Positions 15,718-24,450 of a stretch of DNA of 64,000 nt are shown in pieces (position 1 is the stretch's first letter; each line of letters opens with the position of its first letter). Under the pieces are notes generated by a model. That model was not told the origin of the DNA. It saw nothing but the letters and a program-made list of their open reading frames with translations, and did not search any database. A program made the translations under genes and the position numbers. Origin of the DNA: Rhodovulum visakhapatnamense (lineage in GTDB: Bacteria > Pseudomonadota > Alphaproteobacteria > Rhodobacterales > Rhodobacteraceae); assembly GCF_004365965.1 (NCBI RefSeq), contig NZ_SOEB01000007.1, positions 62,001 through 126,000 on the forward strand, in the 5' to 3' direction.

Positions 15718-18069
15718 ATGCTATTCGGACTTGATGGCGTCGAGATCGGCCTGATCATCGTCATTCTCTGCCTCTTCGGGGGCATCCTGTCGGGCTTTCC
15801 GGTGGCCTTCGCCATCGGCGGCGCGGCGGTCATCTCCTTCGGGATCATCGCGGCGCTGGACAGCGCGGGCATTCTGGTGGCGCAGGCCATCGATACCGGC
15901 AGCGCGGCCTATGACGCGCTGCTGGCCCAGGGCATCCACCCCGACGCGATTTCGCATTTCCGCTATCCCGACCTGCCCACCGTCACCACGGCGCTGTTCC
16001 CGCAGGGCTGGGAGACGGCGATGGACCGCAATATCAGCTTCATCGTCAACCGGATGAACGAACGGGTCTTTGCCGGGCAGTCGATCGAGACGCTGCTGGC
16101 GGTTCTGATGTTCGTGCTGATGGGGATCACGCTGGAACGCTCGAAGATCGCCAACGACCTGCTGACCACCATGGCGCGGGTGTTCGGGCCGATGCCGGGC
16201 GGGCTGGCGGTCTCTGTGGTGGTGGTCGGCGCCTTCCTCGCTGCCTCGACCGGCATTGTCGGCGCGACCGTGGTGACGATGGGCCTGTTGTCGCTGCCGA
16301 CCATGCTGCGCAACAAGTATTCGCCCGAGCTGGCGACCGGCGTCATCGCGGCCAGCGGCACGCTGGGGCAGATCATCCCGCCCTCGATCATCATCGTGCT
16401 TCTGGGCACGCTGGCGGGCGATATCTATGCCACCGCGCAGGAAACCCGGGCCCAGCTTGCGGGCTGTCCCGATGCGCTGACCTATCTGGGGCAGGCGGCG
16501 GTGGTCTCGGTCGGCACGCTGTTCCAGGCCGCGATCCTGCCGGGGGTGCTGCTGGCGCTGCTTTATGCGGCCTATGCCTTCGGCTATGCGCTTCTGAACC
16601 CCGACAAGGCGCCGCCGGTGATCGAGGCCGGGGCGCGGCGCGGCCGCAAGGGCTCGGCGCTGACCTGGTTTCTGGCCGCCCCCGCCGGGGTGATCGGGCT
16701 GGCGTTGCTGATGGAGGCGACCGGCATCGCCGGCAGCCAGGACGTCACCGTTTCGCGCTATTCCAACACGGCCGAATCCGCAAGCCTGCGGACCAACGTG
16801 CCCGATCAGTGCAAGGCCTCGATGATCGCGCTGCACGGCCAGTCGAAATGGGATCGCGCCGTTGCCCAGCAAGAAGAGATCGACGCAGGCAGCGGCCGGG
16901 TCGAGATGCATCAGCTGACCGATGACGAACTCGCCGCCGCGCGCGCCGCCAGGATTGCGGCGACGCCGCCGGTCTCGGGCGGGGTGCTGCTGGCCTTCAC
17001 CTTCCTCGCGCTGGCGCTGGTCACGGCGCGGGGCGTGGTGCCGACAGCCCGGCCTGCGCCGCTGCTGATCGGCGGGGCGGGGATCGTTCTGGGTCTTCTG
17101 GTCGATGCGCTTTTCATCGGGCCGCTGGCCTCGCCCGGCACGGTGCTGCTGATGCTGGCACTGCCCGTCCTGATGGTGCTTTACGGCTGCCGCTATGCGG
17201 TGGCCTGCCTCTCGCGGTCGGACCTTCTGCGGGTGGTGTTCCCGCCGCTGGTGCTGATCGTGGCGGTGCTGGGCTCGATCCTTGGCGGTATCACCAACCC
17301 GACGCCCGCGGCGGCGCTGGGCGCGGGCGGGGCCTTGATGCTGGCCGCCTATCGCAAGCTGCAGGAAGAGCACCGGACCGGCAAGCTGATCCTCTGGGCC
17401 TCGTATGCCATCGTCATCATGCTGCTGGTCGGCACCAATTTCGATCTGAGGCTGGGGCGCGAGAGCGTGCCGGTCGAGGACTGGATCGCCTTCTTCGTGG
17501 CGCAGGGCACCTATCACTTCGCGATGTTTGGCATCCTTTATGCCTGCTGGGTGCTGTTGCGCTCGGGCGTTCTGCGGCCGGTGGTGCGCGAGACCGCCAA
17601 GGTGACCTCGATGGTCTTCACCATCCTGATTGGCTCGCAGCTGCTGAACCTCGTGGTGATCTCGTTCGGGGGCGAGCATTACATCCAGCAGTTCCTGCGC
17701 AGCTTCGACAACGAGTTCACGGTGTTCCTGCTGGTGATGCTGGTTCTGTTCGTCCTGGGCTTCGTGCTGGATTTCCTCGAGATCATCTACATCGTGATCC
17801 CGATTGTCGGGCCGGTTATCTATGGCGGCACTTTCGACCCGAAATGGGTGACGATCATGATCGCGGTGAACCTGCAGACCTCGTTCCTGACCCCGCCTTT
17901 CGGTTTCGCGCTGTTCTATCTGCGGGGCGTGGCGCCGAAGGAGGTCACGACCTGGCATATCTATCGGGGCGTCGCGCCTTTCGTAGTGATCCAGGTGATC
18001 GGGCTGGCGATCCTGTGGTTCCTGCCCGGGATCGTGACCATCGTGCCGAACCTCCTGCCAAACGGCTGA
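15718..18069 (+). CDS. TRAP transporter large permease (DctM family), enlarged form
   Basis: 783 residues against about 430 in typical DctM. Standard DctM parts are present. The N-terminal GFPVAFAIGGAAV, the GILxA-type segment TGIVGATVVTMGLLSLP near 175-195, and IAASGTLGQIIPPSI near 210-225 are followed much later by GGITNPTPAAALGAGG and the C-terminal TSFLTPPFGFALFYLRG. Between about residues 290 and 520 lies an insertion with several extra helices and a hydrophilic loop (about 345-420) that contains one Cys. A second short insertion, rich in polar residues, lies at about 45-110. It is the Na+-coupled transport subunit, forming a complex with DctQ and fed by the two Tat-exported binding proteins. 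Confidence 0.88.
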   Translation: MLFGLDGVEIGLIIVILCLFGGILSGFPVAFAIGGAAVISFGIIAALDSAGILVAQAIDTGSAAYDALLAQGIHPDAISHFRYPDLPTVTTALFPQGWETAMDRNISFIVNRMNERVFAGQSIETLLAVLMFVLMGITLERSKIANDLLTTMARVFGPMPGGLAVSVVVVGAFLAASTGIVGATVVTMGLLSLPTMLRNKYSPELATGVIAASGTLGQIIPPSIIIVLLGTLAGDIYATAQETRAQLAGCPDALTYLGQAAVVSVGTLFQAAILPGVLLALLYAAYAFGYALLNPDKAPPVIEAGARRGRKGSALTWFLAAPAGVIGLALLMEATGIAGSQDVTVSRYSNTAESASLRTNVPDQCKASMIALHGQSKWDRAVAQQEEIDAGSGRVEMHQLTDDELAAARAARIAATPPVSGGVLLAFTFLALALVTARGVVPTARPAPLLIGGAGIVLGLLVDALFIGPLASPGTVLLMLALPVLMVLYGCRYAVACLSRSDLLRVVFPPLVLIVAVLGSILGGITNPTPAAALGAGGALMLAAYRKLQEEHRTGKLILWASYAIVIMLLVGTNFDLRLGRESVPVEDWIAFFVAQGTYHFAMFGILYACWVLLRSGVLRPVVRETAKVTSMVFTILIGSQLLNLVVISFGGEHYIQQFLRSFDNEFTVFLLVMLVLFVLGFVLDFLEIIYIVIPIVGPVIYGGTFDPKWVTIMIAVNLQTSFLTPPFGFALFYLRGVAPKEVTTWHIYRGVAPFVVIQVIGLAILWFLPGIVTIVPNLLPNG

Positions 18070-18092
18070 TTTCGGGAGGTCCGTCCAAAGGA

Positions 18093-18121
18093 AAGCCCGC
18101 GCCACTGGCGCGGGCTTGTTC
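18093..18121 (+). terminator. Intrinsic terminator after dctM
   Basis: AGCCCGCGCC (18094-18103) and GGCGCGGGCT (18107-18116) form a perfect 10-bp stem with a 3-nt loop, followed by a T-rich tract. It ends the TRAP operon between convergent genes. Confidence 0.85.
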
Positions 18122-18169
18122 TTTTCTGTCGCCGGGCCGCGGGCGGCCCTGCTCCGGTCCCGGGCGCGA

Positions 18170-19006
18170 TCAATCGCGGGTGGGGCGGCTGTCGGGCAGG
18201 TGGATCCGGGCGACCTGTTCGGCAATGGGCGCGACCGAAAGCGGGTGGGTTTCGGCGTGATGGTCCTCGGGCGTGCCGATATCCTGCCAGCGGTCGTTCT
18301 TGTAGATCTCGAGCGCCGAGAAATTCGCCTTGTAGCCCATCTTCGGGCTGCCCGGCACCCAATAGCCGAGATAGACGTAAGGCAGCCCGGCCTCGCGCGC
18401 GATCTCGATATGGTCGAGGATCACATGGGTCCCGACCGAGCGTTTGGTCCGCTCGGGCTCGTAGAAGGAATAGACCATCGACAGCCCGTCATCGAGGATG
18501 TCGGTCAGGCAGACCGCGACCAGCGGCCGGTGGCGCCCGCCATCGGATGGATCGGCGGTATATTCGACCACGCGCGAGCGGACCGGGGTTTCCTCGATCA
18601 TCGCGGCGAATTCGAAGATGTCCATGTCGGCCATCCCGCCATCGGCATGGCGGCTGTCGAGATAGCGGCGGAAAAGCGTGTACTGCTCTTCGGTGGCCCA
18701 GGGCGAACTGGCCTGCCGCTTGAGATCGGCATTGCGGTTCTGGGCCTTGCGCTGGCTGCGGGTCGGCTGAAAGTCGGCCACCCGGATCCGGGCCGAGAGG
18801 CAGGCCGTGCAATCGGCGCAGGCCGGGCGGTACAGCACGTTCTGCGAGCGCCGGAAGCCCTGTTTCGACAATGAGTCGTTCAGCGTCTCGGCGGTGTCGC
18901 CCTGCAGCGCGGTGAACAGTTTCCGTTCCATCCGCCGGGGCAGATAGGGGCAGGGCTGGGGCGCCGTCACATAGAACTGTGGCGCAAGCGGAAGGGTGTG
19001 GCGCAT
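18170..19006 (-). CDS. bpt: Aspartate/glutamate leucyltransferase (N-end rule)
   Basis: A 278-residue protein of the ATE/Bpt family, which transfers leucine from Leu-tRNA to N-terminal Asp or Glu, marking proteins for ClpAP degradation. The N-terminal domain has the family Cys-rich motif [11 protein letters not shown] near 58-68 and the following [10 protein letters not shown]. The C-terminal acyltransferase domain contains [25 protein letters not shown] and [17 protein letters not shown]. Full length with an intact C-terminus. A monocistronic gene between the TRAP terminator and the RDD gene. Confidence 0.93.
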   Translation of the reverse strand: MRHTLPLAPQFYVTAPQPCPYLPRRMERKLFTALQGDTAETLNDSLSKQGFRRSQNVLYRPACADCTACLSARIRVADFQPTRSQRKAQNRNADLKRQASSPWATEEQYTLFRRYLDSRHADGGMADMDIFEFAAMIEETPVRSRVVEYTADPSDGGRHRPLVAVCLTDILDDGLSMVYSFYEPERTKRSVGTHVILDHIEIAREAGLPYVYLGYWVPGSPKMGYKANFSALEIYKNDRWQDIGTPEDHHAETHPLSVAPIAEQVARIHLPDSRPTRD

Positions 19007-19074
19007 CGTCGGGCAGTCATATCCTGGTTACGAATACGCTAACACTCGTCCCCCGAGGCGCCAAGGGATTGTTG

Positions 19075-19554
19075 CTACGGATTTGCAGGTCGGTTAATGG
19101 CGGCGGTTCCAAGGAGGAAATCAGGTAATCCCTGGGCACGTGCGCCGGTCAGCATCAGGATCACCGAGGCCAATTGCGGCAACAAAAAGGTGATACAGGC
19201 CGAATAGGCCAAAGTATGCAGGGCAGCCGTCGTCAGATCGAGTTTCTCGCCACGGGCATTGCGAATCTCTATCGCCATGATCCGCATCCCCCAGGTGGCC
19301 GAGCCGCGGGCCAGCGTGACGGTACGGTAGCCAAAGCCCACAAGGGTGAAGAAGAGCGGCAGGAAGAAGATCGCGGTGAAGGCGGTGAAGGGCAGCGCCA
19401 GCAGCGACAGGATCAGGATCAGGACCACGTCGATGACCCAGGCGGCCAGCCGCTTGGAGGGCACGTCGGCATAGAATTCGGGCTGGAGCACCGGGTCGGG
19501 CAGGCCCCAGAGGCGGTCGGCGGAGGGTTCGGTGCGGTCTGTCATCGCTGACAT
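19075..19554 (-). CDS. RDD family membrane protein
   Basis: 159 residues with the RDD-domain signature: an early Arg and Asp in helix 1 (RLAAWVIDVVLILILSLLAL), a second helix (FFLPLFFTLVGFGYRT), then WGMRIMAIEIRNARG and a third hydrophobic stretch near 115-140. RDD proteins are small inner-membrane proteins of mostly unknown transport-like function. The start could be 19554 or 19545; neither has a clear ribosome-binding site. It lies between bpt and mmsA on the same strand with no functional link evident. Confidence 0.8.
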   Translation of the reverse strand: MSAMTDRTEPSADRLWGLPDPVLQPEFYADVPSKRLAAWVIDVVLILILSLLALPFTAFTAIFFLPLFFTLVGFGYRTVTLARGSATWGMRIMAIEIRNARGEKLDLTTAALHTLAYSACITFLLPQLASVILMLTGARAQGLPDFLLGTAAINRPANP

Positions 19555-19613
19555 GTAGGAAGCCGGAGGGGCGCCGGGAAGAGGCGGCCCGCAGGCCGCC
19601 TCCTGATTGTGTC

Positions 19614-21113
19614 TCAGTCCATCTGCTTGAAGTGGAACTCGCCGCCTTCCTTCAGGCCGGAAGGCCAGCGCGCGGTCACGGTCTTCGTCCGGGTGTAGAA
19701 GCGGAAGGCGTCGGGCCCGTGCTGGTTCAGATCGCCAAAACCCGATTTCTTCCAGCCGCCGAAGGTGTGATAGGCCAGCGGCACCGGGATCGGGACGTTG
19801 ATGCCCACCATCCCGATATTGATCCGGCTGGCAAAGTCGCGCGCGGTGTCGCCGTCGCGGGTGAAGATCGCGGTGCCGTTGCCGTATTCGTGGTCCATGG
19901 CATGGCCCAGCGCCTCTTCATAGGTCTTCGCCCGGACGGTCGAGAGCACGGGGCCGAAGATTTCGGTCCGGTAGATCTCCATGTCGGTGGTGACCCGGTC
20001 GAACAGCGTCGGGCCGACGAAGAAGCCCTTCTCGTAGCCCTGAAGCGAGAAGTTGCGGCCGTCGAGCACCAGCTCGGCGCCCTCTGCCACGCCCTTGTCG
20101 ATCAGCCCCAGCACCCGGGCCTTGGCCTCGGCGGTGACGACCGGGCCGTAATCGACGTCATTGCCGGCGGTATAGGGGCCGACCTTCAGCTTTTCGATCC
20201 GCGGCACCAGCTTTTCGATCAGGCGGTCGGCGGTTTCCTCGCCCACCGGGACCGCGACCGAGATCGCCATGCAGCGTTCGCCCGCCGCGCCATAGCCCGC
20301 GCCCACCAGCGCGTCGGCCGCCTGGTCCATGTCGGCGTCGGGCATGACGATCATGTGGTTCTTGGCGCCGCCGAAGCATTGCACGCGCTTGCCGTTCGAA
20401 CAGCCGCGCCCGTAGATGTATTCGGCAATCGGGGTCGAGCCGACGAAGCCGATGGCCTGGATCGCCGGGTTGTCGAGGATCGCGTCGACCGCCTCCTTGT
20501 CGCCGTTCACGACCTGCAGCACGCCGTCGGGCAGGCCCGCCTCCTGCAGCAGCTCTGCCAGCATCAGCGGCACCGAGGGGTCGCGTTCCGAGGGCTTGAG
20601 GATGAAGGCGTTGCCGCAGGCCAGCGCCGGGCCCATCTTCCACATCGGGATCATGGCGGGGAAGTTGAAGGGCGTGATGCCCGCAACCACGCCCAGCGGC
20701 TGGCGCATCGAATACATGTCGATGCCGGGACCGGCGCTGTCGGTGAACTCGCCCTTCAGAAGATGCGGCGCGCCGATGCAGAATTCGATGACCTCGAGCC
20801 CGCGCTGCACGTCGCCCTTGGCATCGGGCAGGGTCTTGCCATGCTCGGACGAAAGCGCCTCGGCCAGCTTGTCCATGTCGCGGTTCAGCAGGCGGACGAA
20901 CTCCATCAGCACCCGGGCGCGGCGCTGCGGGTTGGTGGCGGCCCAGCCCGGCTGGGCTTCGGCGGCGGCGGCGATGGCGGCATCGACCTCGGCCTTCGAG
21001 GCCAGCGGCACGCGCGCCTGAACCTCGCCAAGCGCGGGGTTGTAGACATCGGCAAACCGGCCCGAGGTCCCGGCGGTGTGCTGGCCGTTCACGAAATGGG
21101 TGAGATCCTTCAT
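19614..21113 (-). CDS. mmsA: CoA-acylating methylmalonate-semialdehyde dehydrogenase
   Basis: A 499-residue aldehyde dehydrogenase of the MmsA/IolA class, which oxidises methylmalonate semialdehyde to propionyl-CoA (valine or thymine breakdown) or malonate semialdehyde to acetyl-CoA (inositol, beta-alanine). Signatures are GITPFNFPAMIPMWKMGPALACGNAFILKPSE (in two stretches), GSTPIAEYIYGRG, the CoA-specific GGAKNHMIVMPDAD and the catalytic GERCM near residue 285. GGGAGAA precedes the ATG. The divergent LysR gene at 21218 is the likely regulator. No mmsB or iol genes are nearby. Confidence 0.93.
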   Translation of the reverse strand: MKDLTHFVNGQHTAGTSGRFADVYNPALGEVQARVPLASKAEVDAAIAAAAEAQPGWAATNPQRRARVLMEFVRLLNRDMDKLAEALSSEHGKTLPDAKGDVQRGLEVIEFCIGAPHLLKGEFTDSAGPGIDMYSMRQPLGVVAGITPFNFPAMIPMWKMGPALACGNAFILKPSERDPSVPLMLAELLQEAGLPDGVLQVVNGDKEAVDAILDNPAIQAIGFVGSTPIAEYIYGRGCSNGKRVQCFGGAKNHMIVMPDADMDQAADALVGAGYGAAGERCMAISVAVPVGEETADRLIEKLVPRIEKLKVGPYTAGNDVDYGPVVTAEAKARVLGLIDKGVAEGAELVLDGRNFSLQGYEKGFFVGPTLFDRVTTDMEIYRTEIFGPVLSTVRAKTYEEALGHAMDHEYGNGTAIFTRDGDTARDFASRINIGMVGINVPIPVPLAYHTFGGWKKSGFGDLNQHGPDAFRFYTRTKTVTARWPSGLKEGGEFHFKQMD

Positions 21114-21150
21114 GGCGTTCTCCCTGGGTTTTCTCGGGCGCGAGCTTAGT

Positions 21151-21207
21151 CTTGCAAATTTGTGCCGAAAAGCCGCAGATTGCCAAAAGCATTTTGCAGA
21201 AATGCAA
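21151..21207. promoter_or_regulatory. Candidate LysR operator between mmsA and the divergent LysR gene
   Basis: The 104-nt divergent gap carries TTGCA/TGCAA with a 4-nt centre at 21194-21207 and a related CTTGCAAATTTG segment starting at 21151. Inverted repeats of this type in a divergent LysR/target gap are typical LysR boxes. Confidence 0.45.
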
Positions 21208-21217
21208 GGATGGGCGG

Positions 21218-22108
21218 ATGAACTGGGATGACTTGCGGCTGTTTCTGGCGGTGGCGCGGGCCGAAAGCCTGACCGGGGCGGGCAAGGTCTTGCGGCTTGA
21301 TCCCGCGACGCTGGGCCGCCGCATCGCGCGGCTGGAAGAGGCGCTGGGCAGTGCGCTCTTCGCCCGCTCGCCCCGGGGCTACGGGCTGACCGAGGCGGGC
21401 GAACGGCTGATGGCGCGCGCGGTCCAGGCCGAACAGGCGCTGACCGAGGGCGTCGAGGAGGTGCGCGGGCAGGAGGGCCAGCTGACCGGCGCGGTCAGGA
21501 TCGGGGCGCCGGACGGGGTCGCGAACTATCTGCTGCCGCAGGTGGCGGCGGCGATCTGCGACCGGCATCCGGGGCTCGAGGTGCAGATCGTGGCGCTGGC
21601 GCGGGTGTTCAATCTCAGCCGCCGCGAGGCCGACATGGCGATCGCCGTCAGCCCGCCCAAGACCGGGCGGCTGACGGTGCAGCGGATCGCCGATTATCAG
21701 CTGCATCTGGCCGCCCATCGCGACTATCTGGCGGCGCATCCGCCGATCCGCGATCTGGCCGATCTCGCCGGGCACCGGATCGTCGGCTACATCCCCGACA
21801 TGATCTTCGACAGCGAGCTCGACTACCTGTCGGCCACCGGCGCCGAGCGGGTGGCGCTGGCCTCGAATTCGGTCTCGGTGCAGCTGAACTGGCTGCGGGC
21901 CGGGGCGGGGCTGGGCATCGTCCACGATTTCGCGATCCCGGCCGCGCCGGGGCTGGTCCGGGTGCTGACGGATCAGGTGGCGCTCAGGCGCAGTTTTTAC
22001 CTTATCCGTCATGGCGACGACCGCAAGCTGGCGCGGCTGACCCGGTTCGCCGGGCTGCTTCTGGACGGGGTGCGCGCGGAATTGCTGCGCCTCGAAGGCT
22101 TGACTTGA
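21218..22108 (+). CDS. LysR family transcriptional regulator (divergent from mmsA)
   Basis: 296 residues. The winged helix-turn-helix occupies residues 1-60 (MNWDDLRLFLAVARAESLTGAGKVL, then a recognition-helix segment ATLGRRIARLEEALG), followed by the effector-binding LysR substrate domain. The start at 21218 fits the conserved family N-terminus and has AAGGA upstream. It is transcribed away from mmsA with the putative operator between them, so control of mmsA is the obvious inference. The inducer is unknown. Confidence 0.88.
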   Translation: MNWDDLRLFLAVARAESLTGAGKVLRLDPATLGRRIARLEEALGSALFARSPRGYGLTEAGERLMARAVQAEQALTEGVEEVRGQEGQLTGAVRIGAPDGVANYLLPQVAAAICDRHPGLEVQIVALARVFNLSRREADMAIAVSPPKTGRLTVQRIADYQLHLAAHRDYLAAHPPIRDLADLAGHRIVGYIPDMIFDSELDYLSATGAERVALASNSVSVQLNWLRAGAGLGIVHDFAIPAAPGLVRVLTDQVALRRSFYLIRHGDDRKLARLTRFAGLLLDGVRAELLRLEGLT

Positions 22109-22169
22109 CAGAATGTCGCAGTCCGGGTGACGCTTGGTCAATGGACACCGTCATCCTGGGGAGGAGACA

Positions 22170-22604
22170 ATGCAAGTTCATCAGATCCTGCGCGAGAAAC
22201 TGGTGCCGGGGGTGGCGACGATCCCGCCCGAAACCTCGGTGGCCGACGCCGCGGCCGAGCTGTCGGCCCGGCGCATCGGGTCGCTCGTGGTCAGCGGCAG
22301 CGGCGAGCGCGTCGAGGGCATCGTCTCGGAACGCGACATCGTGCGCGAGTTGGGGCGGCGCGGCCCGAAATGCCTCAAGGACCCGGTGGCCGCGATCATG
22401 ACCCGCCGCATCCAGTTCTGCGCACTGGAAGACAGCGCCGATACCGTGCTGGCGCGCATGACCGAGGGCCGGTTCCGGCACATGCCGGTCCTGGAAGACG
22501 GGCGGATGGTAGCGATCATCTCGATCGGCGACGTGGTCAAGGCGCGGATGTCGGAACTGGCGATGGAGAAGGCCGCGCTGGAAGGGATGATCATGGGCCA
22601 CTAG
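22170..22604 (+). CDS. CBS-domain pair protein
   Basis: 144 residues made almost entirely of two CBS motifs (about 5-60 and 75-130), with the typical VVSGSGERVEGIVSERDIVRELG and RHMPVLEDGRMVAIISIGDVVKARM segments. Such stand-alone proteins bind adenine nucleotides and usually act as sensory modules; no target can be named. The start at 22170 has GGGGAGGAG immediately upstream. It follows the LysR gene by 61 nt on the same strand, which may be only positional. Confidence 0.88.
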   Translation: MQVHQILREKLVPGVATIPPETSVADAAAELSARRIGSLVVSGSGERVEGIVSERDIVRELGRRGPKCLKDPVAAIMTRRIQFCALEDSADTVLARMTEGRFRHMPVLEDGRMVAIISIGDVVKARMSELAMEKAALEGMIMGH

Positions 22605-22704
22605 GCCCGCGACGTTCGGAAATCGGTCGCCAAGCCCATGGTGTGCTTGCAAAATGGGCGTCAATATTGTTGCGTGCGCCGGGAAGGCTGCAGGAGATTT
22701 CCCG

Positions 22705-23196
22705 ATGCGCATCGGTCTATATCCGGGGACGTTCGACCCGGTGACGCTTGGCCATATCGACATCATCACCCGGGCCTGCGCGCTGGTGGACCGGCTGGTG
22801 ATCGGGGTCGCGATCAACCGCGACAAGGGTCCGCTCTTCCCGCTGGAAGAGCGTGTCGAGATGATCGAAAGCGAATGCGCCGCGCTGGGCGAGCGGTTCG
22901 GAACCGAGATCGTCGTCCATCCCTTCGAGAACCTGCTGATCGACTGTGCCCGCGATGTCGGCGCCTCGATGATCCTGCGCGGGCTGCGGGCGGTCGCTGA
23001 TTTCGAGTACGAGTTCCAGATGGTCGGCATGAACCGCGCGCTCGATGCCAGCGTCGAGACGGTGTTCCTGATGGCCGATGCGCGGCGCCAGGCGATTGCC
23101 TCGAAGTTGGTCAAGGAGATCGCCCGGCTGGGCGGCGACGTGTCGAGCTTCGTGACGCCCGGGGTGCGTGACCGGCTGGTGGCGAAGTTCGTCTGA
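22705..23196 (+). CDS. coaD: Phosphopantetheine adenylyltransferase
   Basis: A 163-residue enzyme of coenzyme A synthesis that adenylylates 4'-phosphopantetheine. It has the nucleotidyltransferase motif GTFDPVTLGHIDII (residues 8-21, T/HxGH), the RGLRAVADFEYEFQM segment and a C-terminal VSSFVTPGVRDRL. AGGAG lies upstream of the ATG. It is followed by a tandem-repeat spacer, not by another gene of the pathway. Confidence 0.95.
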   Translation: MRIGLYPGTFDPVTLGHIDIITRACALVDRLVIGVAINRDKGPLFPLEERVEMIESECAALGERFGTEIVVHPFENLLIDCARDVGASMILRGLRAVADFEYEFQMVGMNRALDASVETVFLMADARRQAIASKLVKEIARLGGDVSSFVTPGVRDRLVAKFV

Positions 23197-23507
23197 CTCC
23201 CCGTCTTGGGGCCGCCGGTATCCCTGAGGAATGCCTTCGGCATGTCGGTTTTCCCAGGCGGCCCTGACGGGGCCGCAGATGTTTCCCTGGCGGCCCTGAC
23301 CGGGCCGCAGATGGGTATTTTCGCCAAGAAGAAAACGGACGGGGAGCGGAGGGACCGCGCGTTCGACGGAACCGGGCGGGCTCGACCGTCGCCGCTGGGG
23401 GGCGCATTCCGTCCTGCGTTAAGCTACACTTTACGCAATGGCCCGCCATCGCGATTCGGAACGCGGCTGCGACGGGGCCCCAAAAAGACTGGCCGGAGAG
23501 CAGGCGG
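23197..23507. repeat. Intergenic spacer with 32-nt tandem repeat and hairpins
   Basis: No gene is seen in this 311-nt gap. Bases 23250-23281 and 23282-23313 are a 32-nt tandem duplication differing at two positions. Each unit contains a GCGGCCC/GGGCCGC hairpin, so two hairpins stand in a row about 70-115 nt after coaD and may end its transcript. They are followed by GGGTATTTTCGCCAAG (from 23313), a word I associate with intergenic DNA in related genomes. Near 23419-23433 lies TTAA-N7-TTTA, one mismatch from a CtrA box. Confidence 0.6.
23419..23433 (+). promoter_or_regulatory. CtrA-like site upstream of the coiled-coil/zapA pair
   Basis: TTAA (23419-23422), seven bases, then TTTA (23430-23433), 75-89 nt upstream of the coiled-coil gene. 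The full CtrA consensus is TTAA-N7-TTAA. Control of a cell-division pair by CtrA would make sense, but a single seven-of-eight match can be chance. Confidence 0.3.
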
Positions 23508-23999
23508 ATGAGCGATATCGTGGAACTGGAGCGCCGGATCGTCGCGGCGCTGGACCGCATCGGGCGCGGGCTCGACGGGATGGGGCGGGGCGACGACCCC
23601 GACCGGCCCGACCCATCGGAACTGGAGGCGCTGCGCGAGGCGCTGGAGACCGAGCGCGGTGCGAATGCGCAATTGAACGAGCGGGTCAAGGCGCTTCATG
23701 ACCGGCAGGAGACGCAGGTTGCACGGCTCGAGCAGCGGGTGGCCGATCTGGCCGCGCGGGCCGAGGCGGCGGAGACCGATGTCGACCGGCTTCGGGCTGT
23801 GAATGCCAAGCTGCGCGAAACCAGCGCGGCGCTGCGCGAGGCGAATGCCCAGGGGCTGGGCGACCCCGGCGCCATCGACGCGGCGATGCTGGCCGAGCTT
23901 GAGGCGCTGACCGCGCTGCGCGCCAGCGACCGGGCCGAGATCGACGCCATTCTGGCCGAACTGATGCCGGTGGCCGAAGGAGGGGCGGCGCATGCCTAA
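23508..23999 (+). CDS. Coiled-coil protein upstream of zapA
   Basis: 163 residues, acidic, Ala/Glu/Arg-rich and almost wholly helical. A heptad-rich coiled coil runs from about residue 38 to 120 (for example QETQVARLEQRVADLAARAE). There is no signal peptide or membrane segment. The ATG follows GGAGAG. Its end overlaps zapA by 8 nt, so the two are translationally coupled and probably act together at the division septum; that role is inference from coupling. No characterised homologue is recognised. Confidence 0.75.
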   Translation: MSDIVELERRIVAALDRIGRGLDGMGRGDDPDRPDPSELEALREALETERGANAQLNERVKALHDRQETQVARLEQRVADLAARAEAAETDVDRLRAVNAKLRETSAALREANAQGLGDPGAIDAAMLAELEALTALRASDRAEIDAILAELMPVAEGGAAHA

Positions 24000-24390
24000 T
24001 ATCGAGATCGTGATCGGCGGACGCAGCTTCGATGTGGCCTGCCAACCCGGCGAGGAACCCTATCTGGCGGCTGCGGCCCGCATGCTCGATGCCGAGGCCT
24101 CGGTACTGTCGTCGCAGAACGGGCGGCTGCCGGAAACGCGGCTTTTGCTGATGTCGGGGCTGATGCTGGCCGACAAGACGGTGGGGCTTGAAGAACGCCT
24201 GAAGGGGCTTGAGGCGAAGCTTGCCGAGGCCTCGGCCCGGATCGAGGCGATGGAAACCGCGCCGCGCCCGGCGCCTGAGCGGGTCGAGGTTCCGGTCATT
24301 CCGCCATCGGTCGGCGAGACCCTGGCCGAAATCGCGGCGCGGGCCGAGGCGCTGGCGGCTCAGGTCGAGGATCGGGCAGCGGGGTCCTGA
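23992..24390 (+). CDS. zapA: Cell division protein ZapA-like
   Basis: 132 residues. The N-terminal ZapA domain (about 1-75) opens with IEIVIGGRSFDVACQPGEEPYL, typical of the family that bundles FtsZ filaments. A coiled coil continues to about 95, followed by a Pro-rich linker and an alanine-rich tail. The protein is longer than E. coli ZapA (109), as is common in alphaproteobacteria. No 6S RNA could be recognised after it; a terminator follows at once. Confidence 0.85.
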   Translation: MPNIEIVIGGRSFDVACQPGEEPYLAAAARMLDAEASVLSSQNGRLPETRLLLMSGLMLADKTVGLEERLKGLEAKLAEASARIEAMETAPRPAPERVEVPVIPPSVGETLAEIAARAEALAAQVEDRAAGS

Positions 24391-24407
24391 CCGCCAGACC
24401 CGAACAG

Positions 24408-24440
24408 GGGCGCCCGGAACTCTCGACCGGCCGCCCTTTT
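24408..24440 (+). terminator. Intrinsic terminator after zapA
   Basis: GGGCGCCCGG (24408-24417) pairs with CCGGCCGCCC (24427-24436), a 10-bp stem with one mismatch and a 9-nt loop, followed by TTTT. It separates zapA from the convergent gene ending at 24451. Confidence 0.7.
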
Positions 24441-24450
24441 CGATCGGGGA

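Noticed and set aside
24391-24450. Possible 6S RNA gene after zapA, its usual neighbour in many proteobacteria
   Set aside because: Only 60 nt are available, and they hold a terminator.
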